From assembly GCA_947628435.1 (NCBI GenBank), contig CANQZW010000008.1:1-48464 (forward strand): DNA of 48,464 nucleotides. Direction: 5' to 3'. The notes beneath the pieces are model-generated. The model was not told the DNA's origin. It saw only the letters and a program-made list of their open reading frames with translations, and did not search any database. The first letter of the stretch is position 1. Each line of letters opens with the position of its first letter. The translations under genes and the position numbers were made by a program. The DNA is from an uncultured Bacilli bacterium (lineage in GTDB: Bacteria; Bacillota_I; Bacilli_A; RF39; UBA660). Positions 9,083-19,291 of the stretch are shown here, one piece after another.

Positions 9083-9658
9083 ATGGTGAGATTAATGAAA
9101 CTTAACTACCTTTTAAAAAGTAATTACGCCAATCGTGGTTTAGGTCTTGAAAACGACATAAATTTAGCTAATGAATATTATAGAATTAATGATATAGCCT
9201 ACGTATATAAAAAACCTACACCAATAAAATTAGTTAATGTTGATTATAAAGTAGGAAAAATAAAAGAAGCATATTTTGAAACACCATCAACAACTGATTA
9301 CAATGGTATTTATAAAGGCAAATACATAGATTTTGAAGCTAAAGAGACGAAAAGCAAAACATCTTTTTCACTAGCTAACATACACAAGCATCAAATAAAG
9401 CATTTAATAGATGTTAAAAATCACGGAGCAATATCATTTATAATAGTGAGGTTTACATCTTTAAATGAAACTTATTTTTTAAGTACCAAAAAACTTGAAG
9501 AATTTTTAAATAATAATCAAAGAAAATCTATACCATATATTTTTTTTAAAGAATATGGTAAAATAATTAAAATTAAGTACAATCCTAGAATAGACTATCT
9601 TGAGGTAATTAATAATTTATATTTTGGAGGTAATAATTATGATGAAAAAAAGAACTAA
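9083..9658 (+). CDS. recU: Holliday junction resolvase RecU
   Basis: NYANRGLGLENDINLANEYY..., DFEAKETKSKTSFSLANIHKHQ RecU motifs; followed by a class A PBP. Confidence 0.93.
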   Translation: MVRLMKLNYLLKSNYANRGLGLENDINLANEYYRINDIAYVYKKPTPIKLVNVDYKVGKIKEAYFETPSTTDYNGIYKGKYIDFEAKETKSKTSFSLANIHKHQIKHLIDVKNHGAISFIIVRFTSLNETYFLSTKKLEEFLNNNQRKSIPYIFFKEYGKIIKIKYNPRIDYLEVINNLYFGGNNYDEKKN

Positions 9659-12389
9659 AAAAAGTAGTAATATTTCTAAAAACATAAAAGCAAAAACAAA
9701 TCAAGTTAAAAATAAAGTTATTAATATGAAAAATAACAAATCAAATATTAGTAAGAAAAAAAGAATTGTATTAAATATTTTATTAGTAGGAGTTATAACT
9801 TTCGTAGCAATTATTACAGTTTTTTTCTCATACGTTATAATAAAAGCTCCAAAGTTTGACCCAAATAATCTTAAATTTAATCAAATGACAGAATTATATG
9901 ATAATGAAGGTAACTTGATTGTAAAATTAGGAAACGAAAACAGAACTGAAATAACTTATGATGAGTTACCAGAAGTATTAATTGATGCAATTGTTGCAAC
10001 TGAAGATGCAAGATTTTTCCAACATAATGGGTTTGATTTAGCAAGATTCGTTAAAGCAAGTATTGGTCAGGTATTTGGTAAAAACTCAGGAGGAGCTTCT
10101 ACCTTAACGATGCAAATTGTTAAAAATAACTATACGTCAACTGTATCAACTGGTTTTGAAGGTATAGTAAGAAAATTTACTGATATTTATATTTCTGTAT
10201 TTAAAGTTGAAAGAAAATACACAAAAAAAGAAATTATGGAGTTTTATGTTAATGACTCATTTTTAGGTAATAATGCCTATGGTGTTGAACAAGCATCTAA
10301 AAACTATTTTGGAAAATCTGTAAAAGACCTTAATTTAGCTGAAGCATCATTTATAGCAGGTTTATTCCAATCTCCGTTTTATTATAATCCTTATAATTAT
10401 CCTGAAAGAGCGGAAAAAAGAAGACAAACAGTTTTATATTTAATGCAAAGGCATGGCTACATAACAGAAGAAGAAAGAAAAATAGCAGAAGAAAAACCAA
10501 TAACATCTTTCATTAAAGAAGAACAACAAAATAACAATTATAAAGAATATCAAGACTACGTAGAAACAGTTATAGAAGAATTAGATAAAGAGTACGATTT
10601 AAGTCCTTATACAACCCCTCTTAAGATATATACTGCTATGAATAAAGAAAAACAAGATTTTGTTAATAAAGTTATGCGTGGTGAGGCTTGGAAATGGGAA
10701 AATGACGTTGTACAAGCTGGAATTGTTATGACAACCAGTGAGACTGGTGAGGTTATCGCCGTTGGAGCAGGAAGAAACAGAGAAAATCAAATGTCATTTA
10801 ATTATGCAACACAAACCAATAAACAAATTGGTTCAACAGCAAAACCAATATTTGATTATGGACCAGCAGTTGAATACTTAGGTTGGGGAACTGTTAATTA
10901 TATAAAAGATGAACCTCATTCTTATAGTAATGGTAAAAGTATATCTAACTCAGATGGTGGTTATAGAGGAATATTACCAATGTATCAAGCTCTTGGTCTT
11001 TCAAGAAACGTAACAGCACTAAAAACATTCCAACAAGTATCAAGTGAAGTTGGTAATGAAAAAATATATGAGTTTGCAACTAATTTAGGAATTACACCAG
11101 AATCAGAAAACGGTAAAGTACATGAAGCACATAGTATTGGTGCGTTTGAAGGTTCAAAAGAAAAAGGAAAATCAAGAACAAGTCCAATGACTATGGCTGG
11201 TGCATATCAAGCATTTTCTAACGGTGGATACTATGTTAAACCTCATACAATTAAGAAATTTGTATATAAAGAAACGGATGAAGTCGTAAGCTTTAACAAA
11301 CCAAAGACAAGGGTTATGAATGATTCTACCGCATACATAATAAATTATGCTCTTAATTGGTCAGCAACAGAAGGTCTTGCAAAAACCGCAGCAAACATAA
11401 GTGGTGTTCAAACAGCAGCTAAAACAGGTACAAGTAACTATGATTCTAATACCATAAGAAGTAAAGGCCTATCAAGTAAGGCCGTTGCGGAACTTTGGGT
11501 ATGTGGTTATACACCGACTCAAACAATAACGTTCTGGTATGGGTATGATAACTTAAATAAAGGTTATTATAACACAACTGCTACTTGGAATATTCGTGAT
11601 AGATTTTATCGTAATTTAGCTGATAATTTATTTGATAAGAATGGAGCAACTTTTAACGTACCATCAAGTATTGAAGCAGTACAAGTAGTAAAAAATTCTA
11701 TTCCATTAAAACTTGCAAGTGCAAGTACTCCAGATAGCATGAGAGTAACTGGTTATTTTAGAAAAAATACTGGTCCAAAAGAGGTAGCAAAAGAATATGA
11801 TATATTACCTAGCGTAAGGAATGTAACTAGCAAAGTTTCTGGCAAAACAGTTCAGTTAAGTTGGACTGGATTAAGTGCTGAGGATATGCTTAATCTAAAC
11901 TCTGATGATAGTTTTGGAATGCTGGGTTATGATATATACATAAAAGACGGTACTAATGGCACAGAAAAATATATAGGAACAACAACTCAAACTTCATATA
12001 CTCATACAACTAATTATGAAAACCCAATATATGTTATTTATACTGCGTATGCTAATTACAAAACAAATAGAAGTAAAGGTGTGGAACATAAAGTATCAGT
12101 TGTATCTGACTTCGATTTAGAAGCTGATGATGAAACAGTAGAACAAAATTCAACTTTTAACGATAAAAAACCAATTAGAGTTTACTATAACTCTGTTGAT
12201 GTTACAGCACAAAGTAAAATAGAATTAATATCAGGTGAGGTTCAAATTAATAAACCAGGAGTTTATGAATTATTATATAGAGTTACTTTCCAAGGAAACT
12301 CTAAAACAATTTCAAGAAAAGTAACAGTAAAAGAAAAAAGCTCATCAAGCCCACCTACAACTGAAAATACTAATTCTAGAAATAATTAA
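9639..12389 (+). CDS. ponA: Class A penicillin-binding protein (PBP1A-like)
   Basis: Transglycosylase motifs EDARFFQHNGFD, GGASTLTMQIVKN and transpeptidase motifs STAKP, KTGTSN; start set at 9639 by GGAGG. Confidence 0.93.
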   Translation: MMKKRTKKSSNISKNIKAKTNQVKNKVINMKNNKSNISKKKRIVLNILLVGVITFVAIITVFFSYVIIKAPKFDPNNLKFNQMTELYDNEGNLIVKLGNENRTEITYDELPEVLIDAIVATEDARFFQHNGFDLARFVKASIGQVFGKNSGGASTLTMQIVKNNYTSTVSTGFEGIVRKFTDIYISVFKVERKYTKKEIMEFYVNDSFLGNNAYGVEQASKNYFGKSVKDLNLAEASFIAGLFQSPFYYNPYNYPERAEKRRQTVLYLMQRHGYITEEERKIAEEKPITSFIKEEQQNNNYKEYQDYVETVIEELDKEYDLSPYTTPLKIYTAMNKEKQDFVNKVMRGEAWKWENDVVQAGIVMTTSETGEVIAVGAGRNRENQMSFNYATQTNKQIGSTAKPIFDYGPAVEYLGWGTVNYIKDEPHSYSNGKSISNSDGGYRGILPMYQALGLSRNVTALKTFQQVSSEVGNEKIYEFATNLGITPESENGKVHEAHSIGAFEGSKEKGKSRTSPMTMAGAYQAFSNGGYYVKPHTIKKFVYKETDEVVSFNKPKTRVMNDSTAYIINYALNWSATEGLAKTAANISGVQTAAKTGTSNYDSNTIRSKGLSSKAVAELWVCGYTPTQTITFWYGYDNLNKGYYNTTATWNIRDRFYRNLADNLFDKNGATFNVPSSIEAVQVVKNSIPLKLASASTPDSMRVTGYFRKNTGPKEVAKEYDILPSVRNVTSKVSGKTVQLSWTGLSAEDMLNLNSDDSFGMLGYDIYIKDGTNGTEKYIGTTTQTSYTHTTNYENPIYVIYTAYANYKTNRSKGVEHKVSVVSDFDLEADDETVEQNSTFNDKKPIRVYYNSVDVTAQSKIELISGEVQINKPGVYELLYRVTFQGNSKTISRKVTVKEKSSSSPPTTENTNSRNN

Positions 12390-12410
12390 AGGCATCTATT
12401 AGATGCCTTT
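12388..12410 (+). terminator. Terminator of the PBP gene
   Basis: AAAGGCATCT-ATT-AGATGCCTTT. Confidence 0.7.
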
Positions 12411-12424
12411 TAATTTATAATATT

Positions 12425-13081
12425 TTACTCTTCATTTAACCAATCATATTCGTAATATGATTCTTTTTTTTCTTCTTCTTGTTTTTTTAACTTGCTATTT
12501 ACATCATCAGGTGTTTTTATACCCTTTTTATTCCATTCAAACAATATTTTATCTATGTATCTTAAATTATTAACTCCATTAAATACCGCTTCTTTTAATG
12601 CTGCTATTATTAAATCCTTTGATATTTTAGATTCTATCCAATTATTTATTATATCATATTCCATAGGAGATAATGTTCTTCCAAATTCTTTTTCAAAATT
12701 ATCAAACAAATCACTATTATCATTAGCTTCTTTATCATCATCAAGAATTTTAGTCATAAGTATCTCATAAAAAGAACTTATACTTAATATTTCTTCTAAT
12801 ATTCCATCAGTATTTTTTTTCATACTTAAAGATAAGATATTTTTATCTTTAAGTATTGAAATTGAATCTAATAACTCTTTTTCTGTAAAATCTATATCTT
12901 TTAATATTTTTTTATAATCAAAAACTATATTATTATGACCATTTAATAGATATATTAAAAGTATTAATGAATTGGTATCTAACATCATTTCTTTTGCACA
13001 CTTTAAAACAGTTTTATCAACCGTAAAATGATTATCATTATCAATAAGTTTTAGGATTTTATTTTTAACCATAAAAATCAC
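12425..13081 (-). CDS. DnaD-like replication initiation protein
   Basis: C-terminal DnaD motif LSPMEYDIINNWIESKISKDLIIAALKEAVFNGVNNLRYIDKILFEWNKKGI. Confidence 0.85.
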   Translation of the reverse strand: MIFMVKNKILKLIDNDNHFTVDKTVLKCAKEMMLDTNSLILLIYLLNGHNNIVFDYKKILKDIDFTEKELLDSISILKDKNILSLSMKKNTDGILEEILSISSFYEILMTKILDDDKEANDNSDLFDNFEKEFGRTLSPMEYDIINNWIESKISKDLIIAALKEAVFNGVNNLRYIDKILFEWNKKGIKTPDDVNSKLKKQEEEKKESYYEYDWLNEE

Positions 13082-13096
13082 CTTCTTTAAGATAAA

Positions 13097-14212
13097 TTAT
13101 AACACATTAACTTTATATGTATCAATTAGATATCTACTTAGTGTTTCTTTATTATTTAATAATATATGACTAATTATTTTAGTTTCTAAATCTTTAATAA
13201 TCATCTTAACTTTAGATTTATCCTTTATTTTTAATAATTCAATTATTTCAATTGGTTTTATTGCTATTTCAGACTTATTTTTTATTGGTAAATTATCATA
13301 TCTATCATATATATTAGACTCCTTAATATTAAGTATTTGTGCTGCTATATAACATACGTAACTACCATTATTATATAATTCTATATCATTTATCTTTCCA
13401 TCCTTTAAAATGCCTAAAATAGCGTTCATATAAGACTTTTCATTATTAGTAAACTGATATTTAATACTAGGTTTAACTTGTACCCAAATTCCAAGAGGAT
13501 CATTAGTATTAATAATTTCGTTATTCAAGTTTATATCAAGGTACTTATCTAACTTCAAATCTTTTATAAGCTTAATACCAAATAAAGCATTAGCGGATGA
13601 AAACATCTTATTTAATTCCTGTTTTTTTCTATAATACGAAAGTTCCTTTAATAAATATCCATTATCTAATATAGCTTTTTTTAACTCATAATCTATTTTA
13701 AAATTAAGTTCTGTTGCAAATCTAACTGCTCTTAATATTCTAAGTGCATCTTCTTTAATCCTATCATTAGCGTTACCAATTGATCTTATAATTTTATTTT
13801 TAATATCAACTTTAGCATTAAGTAAATCAATAATATTTGAATTACTATCCATACATAAAGTATTCATTGTAAAATCACGTCTTTTTAAATCCTCAATCAA
13901 ACTATTAGTATAAGCTATTTTAGATGGAGATCTACCATTTTTATATTCTAAATCTATTCTATAAGTTGTTATTTCAAAATTAATTTTTTTATATACTAAA
14001 TGTACGGAACCATAATTTTCAAAAGGCAGCTTAATATCATTAAATATTTTTTTAATATCCATAGGTGTTGCATTAGTACATATATCAACATCATTACTTT
14101 TTCTATTTAAAACATAATCTCTTACAAAGCCACCAACTAAATAGGCTTCATATCCGTTACCTTCAAAAATTTTTAATAATTCTAGTGCTTTTTCTAGCAA
14201 GTTAATCACCAC
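13097..14212 (-). CDS. cca: CCA tRNA nucleotidyltransferase / poly(A) polymerase family
   Basis: YLVGGFVRDYVLNRKSNDVDICTNATP and RRDFTMNTLCMD motifs. Confidence 0.9.
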   Translation of the reverse strand: MVINLLEKALELLKIFEGNGYEAYLVGGFVRDYVLNRKSNDVDICTNATPMDIKKIFNDIKLPFENYGSVHLVYKKINFEITTYRIDLEYKNGRSPSKIAYTNSLIEDLKRRDFTMNTLCMDSNSNIIDLLNAKVDIKNKIIRSIGNANDRIKEDALRILRAVRFATELNFKIDYELKKAILDNGYLLKELSYYRKKQELNKMFSSANALFGIKLIKDLKLDKYLDINLNNEIINTNDPLGIWVQVKPSIKYQFTNNEKSYMNAILGILKDGKINDIELYNNGSYVCYIAAQILNIKESNIYDRYDNLPIKNKSEIAIKPIEIIELLKIKDKSKVKMIIKDLETKIISHILLNNKETLSRYLIDTYKVNVL

Positions 14213-14237
14213 TTTAATTATATCATTTTTTCAAAAT

Positions 14238-14261
14238 AAAAAAACCATATAAATGGTTTTT
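14238..14261 (-). terminator. HU gene terminator
   Basis: AAAAAACCAT-ATAA-ATGGTTTTTT. Confidence 0.65.
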
Positions 14262-14263
14262 TA

Positions 14264-14539
14264 TTATTTGTTTACAGCGTCTTTTAATTTAGAACCAGCT
14301 TTAAATGTAACAGCTGTTCTTGCAGCGATTTTAACTGTTTCTCCAGTTCTTGGATTACGTCCTTCTCTAGCACCTCTTTTTGATGTTGCAAAAGTACCAA
14401 ATCCAACTAATGAAACTTTATCACCTTTTTTTAGTGTTTCTGTAATACTTTCCATTGTTGCATCTAAAGCACGTGTAGCATCAGCTTTTGTTAAACCTGC
14501 TTTTTCAGCAATCATTTCTACTAATTGTTGTTTTGACAT
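14264..14539 (-). CDS. hup: DNA-binding protein HU
   Basis: GFGTFATSKRGAREGRNPRTGETVKIAA HU signature. Confidence 0.97.
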   Translation of the reverse strand: MSKQQLVEMIAEKAGLTKADATRALDATMESITETLKKGDKVSLVGFGTFATSKRGAREGRNPRTGETVKIAARTAVTFKAGSKLKDAVNK

Positions 14540-14650
14540 AATAAACCTCCATATTTATGTTCATTTATAAGCTATCTTGCTTACAATATAAGAGTAACAT
14601 TTTTATTAGAATATTTCAAGTATTTTATGAATAAAAATGTTATTTTTTGC

Positions 14651-15175
14651 TTATTTTTCAATAGTTTTCATACTTTCCATCGCAAATTCCACTACTAATC
14701 TTCTATTTTTGTTATTTTTTAGACACGTAATTAGCAATAATTTTTTAGAATCCATCTCATCATATAGTATATAAACATCTTTTTTTGAAATATCATAAAC
14801 ACTATTTACAATATATTTGTATTCTATATTGTTATGTATTAAATAAGCAACATCTTTTTTCTTAAGTTCTGATAATCTATTAAAATATGTTCCTGTTCCC
14901 ATTCCAGAGTGACCAAAAATTATTATTTTATTATCTGGATTAAAGTTTTTATAATATACCAATCCATAATCTAAATTATCAAAATTTGTGGTGGCCTTAT
15001 TCACTTTTAAAAACAATTCTATTTTAGGAATTTTTAACATTTTAATATTAATATAAGATTTAACCTTAGTATCATAAGTAACTTTTTTATTATTATCTAA
15101 AGAAAAATTAACGATATAAATACAAATTATCAAATAAAAAATAATTATTATTAATTTAACTATTTTTTCTTTCAT
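14651..15175 (-). CDS. Sortase
   Basis: LKIPKIELFLKV..., GHSGMG and LLITCLKNNKNRRLVV catalytic His/Cys/Arg motifs. Confidence 0.88.
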   Translation of the reverse strand: MKEKIVKLIIIIFYLIICIYIVNFSLDNNKKVTYDTKVKSYINIKMLKIPKIELFLKVNKATTNFDNLDYGLVYYKNFNPDNKIIIFGHSGMGTGTYFNRLSELKKKDVAYLIHNNIEYKYIVNSVYDISKKDVYILYDEMDSKKLLLITCLKNNKNRRLVVEFAMESMKTIEK

Positions 15176-16631
15176 AATAGTATACTAAGCCTAATGAAAA
15201 TATTAATAACATATACGATGGTTTATACTGTTTACCTGTATTAGGCAACTCATTTGGTACATCCTCTTTTAATTTATGATTTACGATAATTATACTTTTT
15301 ACCTCTTTGTCATTTATAACCTCTATTATTTTATCTTCTGCAACTGATATACCTTGCTTAATAGTATGTTGTTTTAATACGTACTTGCCATATGGCAAAA
15401 CAAACTTTATAACTCCGTTTTTATCAGTTACATAAGTTCTTATCAAGCTCCCATTTTCATCATATAATCCAAATTCTATACCTTCCTCAGGTGATATAAT
15501 ACCATTTTCTTTATCATCTAATACCTTAGTTACAATTATTTCATTCTCTATTATTTTTTCATAAGAATTAATTACTGATTGTAAATTATCCGTTGTAACA
15601 GTTACTTTATAACTCTTTTCATCTATCGTATATCCTAAACTTGCACTAATTTCCTTTATAGTGTATGTTCCTTTAGATAAGTTAGAAAAAATTACTGTCC
15701 CAGAATCATCTGTTATCTTAGTATCAACTATGTTGCCATTACTATCATAAAGAGTATATTTTGCACCCTTTAAAGTTGCTTTTGAAGAAAAAGGATTTTT
15801 AGAATTAGTATTTTTATCTAATTTATTAACTATTATTTTCCCATAATCTGATAACACATTATAATTATTACTATAATCATACGCATATTCAAAACTTCCA
15901 ATGGTTTGATATCCTGATTTATAATAAAATATTGGTTTCTTACCATTATTTTTTCTTCTTAAAGAAAAATTATTATTATCATCTTTTATTTTCATTACAA
16001 TAGATTTTCCATTTATTTTTACATCATTATTACCTAATACCTCATATTCATCTAAAACTTTATTTAAATCATCTAAAGTAATTTCATCCCCAACAATATA
16101 TTTATTTTTAAAATTAAACTTCGGACTAATTTCATAAGAATCAACTAAATTTAATATTTCATTTTTATAACTTTCTATGTTTAATATGTTTCCGCCATAT
16201 TTACTATCTGTCCACCATACGTTTTCAACGCCCATTAATCTCCATACAAGTTCTTGAGTAGCCATGTAGTACTCTTTACTATTATGATTTTTATATCCAT
16301 AACCATAGTATCCAATTAAACTAAGTCTTTTTACATCCTTGCCTTTTAAATTAGTATCATTAATATCATAAGTAGAATTATACGTACCACCCTTATCTGC
16401 TACCACACCAGGTTCAATACAATATGCTATTTTACCATTTGCCGTTATCATTGCAAGATTTGTTATATGATCAGAACCATCTCTGTACTGATGCGCAAAA
16501 ACCGTTCTATCTAGGTTCCAATCTATGTATGAATCCATGAAATCCGCTTTAACTTTTATCACTGGTATTATTAACATAACTACTAATACTTTTAATAATA
16601 TGATATATTTGTTTTTCTTTTTATTTTCCAT
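15156..16631 (-). CDS. LPXTG surface protein with thioester-type domain and SpaA-like prealbumin repeats
   Basis: Signal-like N-terminus; AYCIEPG...MATQELVWRLMG (Cys/TQE thioester-type pair); SpaA-like repeats GAKYTLYDSNGNIVDTKITDDSGTVIFSNLSKGTYTIKE; C-terminal LPNTG plus hydrophobic tail. Confidence 0.85.
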   Translation of the reverse strand: MENKKKNKYIILLKVLVVMLIIPVIKVKADFMDSYIDWNLDRTVFAHQYRDGSDHITNLAMITANGKIAYCIEPGVVADKGGTYNSTYDINDTNLKGKDVKRLSLIGYYGYGYKNHNSKEYYMATQELVWRLMGVENVWWTDSKYGGNILNIESYKNEILNLVDSYEISPKFNFKNKYIVGDEITLDDLNKVLDEYEVLGNNDVKINGKSIVMKIKDDNNNFSLRRKNNGKKPIFYYKSGYQTIGSFEYAYDYSNNYNVLSDYGKIIVNKLDKNTNSKNPFSSKATLKGAKYTLYDSNGNIVDTKITDDSGTVIFSNLSKGTYTIKEISASLGYTIDEKSYKVTVTTDNLQSVINSYEKIIENEIIVTKVLDDKENGIISPEEGIEFGLYDENGSLIRTYVTDKNGVIKFVLPYGKYVLKQHTIKQGISVAEDKIIEVINDKEVKSIIIVNHKLKEDVPNELPNTGKQYKPSYMLLIFSLGLVYYYERKNS

Positions 16632-16658
16632 TTTTATTTATCCTTCCTTTTATTAGAG

Positions 16659-17507
16659 TTATCTTCTTTTATTCATATTTTCTAGTTCTTTTATGGATTT
16701 ATCATTTTCTAAAATCTTCATTTGTCTAATTGCTGAATTATTAAGTTTAATTAATCTTTCTTTTTGATGGATACCATCATTAATTAGTTCAGCATTTGTA
16801 TTTTCTAAATTACATAGAATAAGTAAGTGTCTTAAGTCAGTATAATCCCTTATGTTACCTTTTAAATTTGGATTTTTTTCTTTCCACTGCTTGGATGTCA
16901 TACCAAATAATGCTACATTTAAAACGTCCGCTTCATTAGCATAAACGTATTCTTTTTGTTTTTTAGTTAATTTAGGAATAATATTTTCTTTAATTGATGC
17001 AGTATGAATATGATAATTTGATTTTGCAAGCATTCTGCTTATGGTCCAATCAATTTTTTCTTGATAAGCTTCTTTTTTCTTTAACCTTTCAAATTCTTGA
17101 ATCACATATAATTTAAACTCTGGTGATAGCCAGCTTGCAAACTCTAAAGCAATGTCACTACACGCATAAGTTCCGCCTTTATTACCTGACTTTGATATTA
17201 TTCCAATTGCTTTAGTTTCTCTAATCCATTTTTGGGGAGACATATAAAAACTATTTTTACCTGATGCAGATTCAAAGGTCGTAAATTCGATACCTTTGAA
17301 ATTTTCATTATTTAATGTTTCCCACAATCCTAAATAGGCAATAACATCTTTGTTTCTCATCCAGACCTGAATTGGGATTTTTGGTTCTTCTGGATTTGCA
17401 TATCTAGCTAAATCAGTTAAAGAAATATATTCCTTCTTTCCAATTTTAATAACATTTATTTCATTATCATTAACGTTCATTTTATATTTAATAATATTCT
17501 TATTCAT
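16659..17507 (-). CDS. KilA-N domain protein (phage antirepressor-like)
   Basis: YISLTDLARYANPEEPKIPIQVWMRNKDVIAYLGLWE ... FASWLSPEFKLYVIQEFERLK. Confidence 0.8.
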   Translation of the reverse strand: MNKNIIKYKMNVNDNEINVIKIGKKEYISLTDLARYANPEEPKIPIQVWMRNKDVIAYLGLWETLNNENFKGIEFTTFESASGKNSFYMSPQKWIRETKAIGIISKSGNKGGTYACSDIALEFASWLSPEFKLYVIQEFERLKKKEAYQEKIDWTISRMLAKSNYHIHTASIKENIIPKLTKKQKEYVYANEADVLNVALFGMTSKQWKEKNPNLKGNIRDYTDLRHLLILCNLENTNAELINDGIHQKERLIKLNNSAIRQMKILENDKSIKELENMNKRR

Positions 17508-17575
17508 ATAACCCCCTATAATTATTTAAATATAGTTAAACTTTAATCTTATGCAAATATAAACATAAACTTTCC

Positions 17576-17635
17576 TCCTTTCAAATTAATGGCACCTACT
17601 ATACTCACCTCATTTGTCGAAATAATAAGATTTTT
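17576..17635. repeat. 60-bp direct repeat, copy A
   Basis: Identical to 19231-19290 (TCCTTTCAAATTAATGGCACCTACTATACTCACCTCATTTGTCGAAATAATAAGATTTTT). Confidence 0.97.
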
Positions 17636-17647
17636 GTATATAAATTA

Positions 17648-17675
17648 AAAAAACTTCAAAATTTTGAAGTTTTTT
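17648..17675 (-). terminator. Terminator downstream of AbiEii
   Basis: Palindrome AAAAAACTTCAAAATTTTGAAGTTTTTT. Confidence 0.65.
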
Positions 17676-17726
17676 ATTATTTTTAATAGTTTTTTATGAT
17701 TATTAATTTTATTATTAATTATAAAA

Positions 17727-18542
17727 TTATGTTTCTACTAGTTCTAATGATGAAATAAATTTTAAAATAAATTCAATCACATCTTCCATAGGTATTTCTA
17801 ACCAATTATTTTTAGCCATATTAATCATAGATCTAAATTTACGATTATTTAGAATGAATTTTAAACTTACTTTTACATCATATATATTATTTTCACTTAT
17901 CAAACTATCTTTAAATATCAATTTATCCATATACTTTAAAAAACGATTATTATTAAAATTTTTGGCTTTAAATAAATAATAAATATCAAAAATATCTTTA
18001 TATCTTGTTGATGTAATACCGAATTTTAATAATGTTTTTATTTTTTCTACACAAATTTGTTCTTTAGAATTGGCAAGCAATATAACTCCATTTGAAAATG
18101 TACCTAAATCAAACCATAATTCATCTTGTTTTATATCCATATCTTTATGAATACCTATATCTAGTTTTGTAGAAAAAACATTTCCAAAATTATCAGATAT
18201 TTTTATAAAAACCCTTTTCCCATCATAGTCTTGATGGTGAAGTTTCTTAATTGGCTCTATGATTTTTATTTTTATATTTTCGTCATTTAATTTTTCTATA
18301 AAAGTTTTTATTGCATTATCATCCAATGAGTATCTTATAAAATCGAAATCTAAATCTTGTGTTGCTCTTCTTTTATTTTTAGAAATAGCCATCATTACTA
18401 CGCCGCCTTTAACAGTTACATTTTGGCTTAAATTTGAATCACTTATTTTTGATAATATAATGTCTTGGCAAACACGAGAATTAGCATTAGCATTAGAATA
18501 TCCATTATTCAAGTAATCATTAAAAATCTTGTTTAAATCCAT
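17727..18542 (-). CDS. AbiEii-like nucleotidyltransferase toxin
   Basis: VTVKGGVVMMAISKNKRRATQDLDFDFIRY nucleotidyltransferase motif; paired with AbiEi-like gene. Confidence 0.85.
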   Translation of the reverse strand: MDLNKIFNDYLNNGYSNANANSRVCQDIILSKISDSNLSQNVTVKGGVVMMAISKNKRRATQDLDFDFIRYSLDDNAIKTFIEKLNDENIKIKIIEPIKKLHHQDYDGKRVFIKISDNFGNVFSTKLDIGIHKDMDIKQDELWFDLGTFSNGVILLANSKEQICVEKIKTLLKFGITSTRYKDIFDIYYLFKAKNFNNNRFLKYMDKLIFKDSLISENNIYDVKVSLKFILNNRKFRSMINMAKNNWLEIPMEDVIEFILKFISSLELVET

Positions 18543-19084
18543 TAAAACACCTCTTTCATAATTACATCATATAAATAATCTCCTATTTTAAATTTACTAA
18601 TATATTCAGCTATTTTTTTGGTATTTAAAGAATCCTTTATTTCTCTATAATTTCTAATAATTTCTTTATAATAGTCAAAACCCATTTTGTTTCTACGTCT
18701 TATCAATTCTATTAACATTCTTTCTTTATCATAGATTTTAATATTAACACTATTTATTTTTAAAACGGATTTCCCGATTTCAAAAAACTTATCTTGATAA
18801 TATATAACTTTAACTCGTTCGTCACTAATTTTTGTTTTATCTCTTCTTAATGCTAAATACTCTTTTTGTGGAATTACATCTGTTAATCCATAATAATAAA
18901 AAGCACTATCCATTGTAAATATTGCATCAGGATATTTTTTAGTTAAAATTTCTAAATAATTTACATTTTTTTGATTACTATAAATACCTTTTTCTATTTT
19001 AAATATTTTACCCATTTCAATCAATTTTTTAATATTATAATCACTCTTATATTCTTTAATAAGATCTTTATACAACATTATCAA
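18542..19084 (-). CDS. AbiEi-like antitoxin
   Basis: N-terminal wHTH (IEKGIYSNQKNV), AIFTMDSAFYYYGLTDVIPQKEYLA...DKERMLIELIRRRNKMGFDYYKEIIRNYRE. Confidence 0.85.
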   Translation of the reverse strand: MIMLYKDLIKEYKSDYNIKKLIEMGKIFKIEKGIYSNQKNVNYLEILTKKYPDAIFTMDSAFYYYGLTDVIPQKEYLALRRDKTKISDERVKVIYYQDKFFEIGKSVLKINSVNIKIYDKERMLIELIRRRNKMGFDYYKEIIRNYREIKDSLNTKKIAEYISKFKIGDYLYDVIMKEVF

Positions 19085-19104
19085 TTAAATCACCTCTTAA
19101 AACA

Positions 19105-19143
19105 ATTTTAAAGCAAATTGCCACAAAAGTCAATCAAATGTGG
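19105..19143 (-). promoter_or_regulatory. AbiE promoter with overlapping inverted repeat
   Basis: Minus strand TTGACT-17 nt-TAAAAT; inverted repeat CCACA...TGTGG (19121-19143) spans the -35. Confidence 0.55.
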
Positions 19144-19230
19144 TAAATTAGCTTAAATAGTATATGTTGTATAATGAAAATTAAATATATTTTTAAGCTA
19201 ATATGTTTTTCTTCTTAACATTTTTATCTT

Positions 19231-19290
19231 TCCTTTCAAATTAATGGCACCTACTATACTCACCTCATTTGTCGAAATAATAAGATTTTT
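19231..19290. repeat. 60-bp direct repeat, copy B
   Basis: Identical to 17576-17635. Confidence 0.97.
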
Positions 19291-19291
19291 A

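Noticed and set aside
10599-10790. Minus-strand ORF inside the PBP gene
   Set aside because: Antisense to PBP; spurious.
14253-14570. Plus-strand 105-aa ORF
   Set aside because: Antisense to HU; spurious.
17576-19290. 60-bp repeats as a CRISPR array
   Set aside because: Only two copies, 1.6 kb apart, with coding genes between; no spacers or cas genes.
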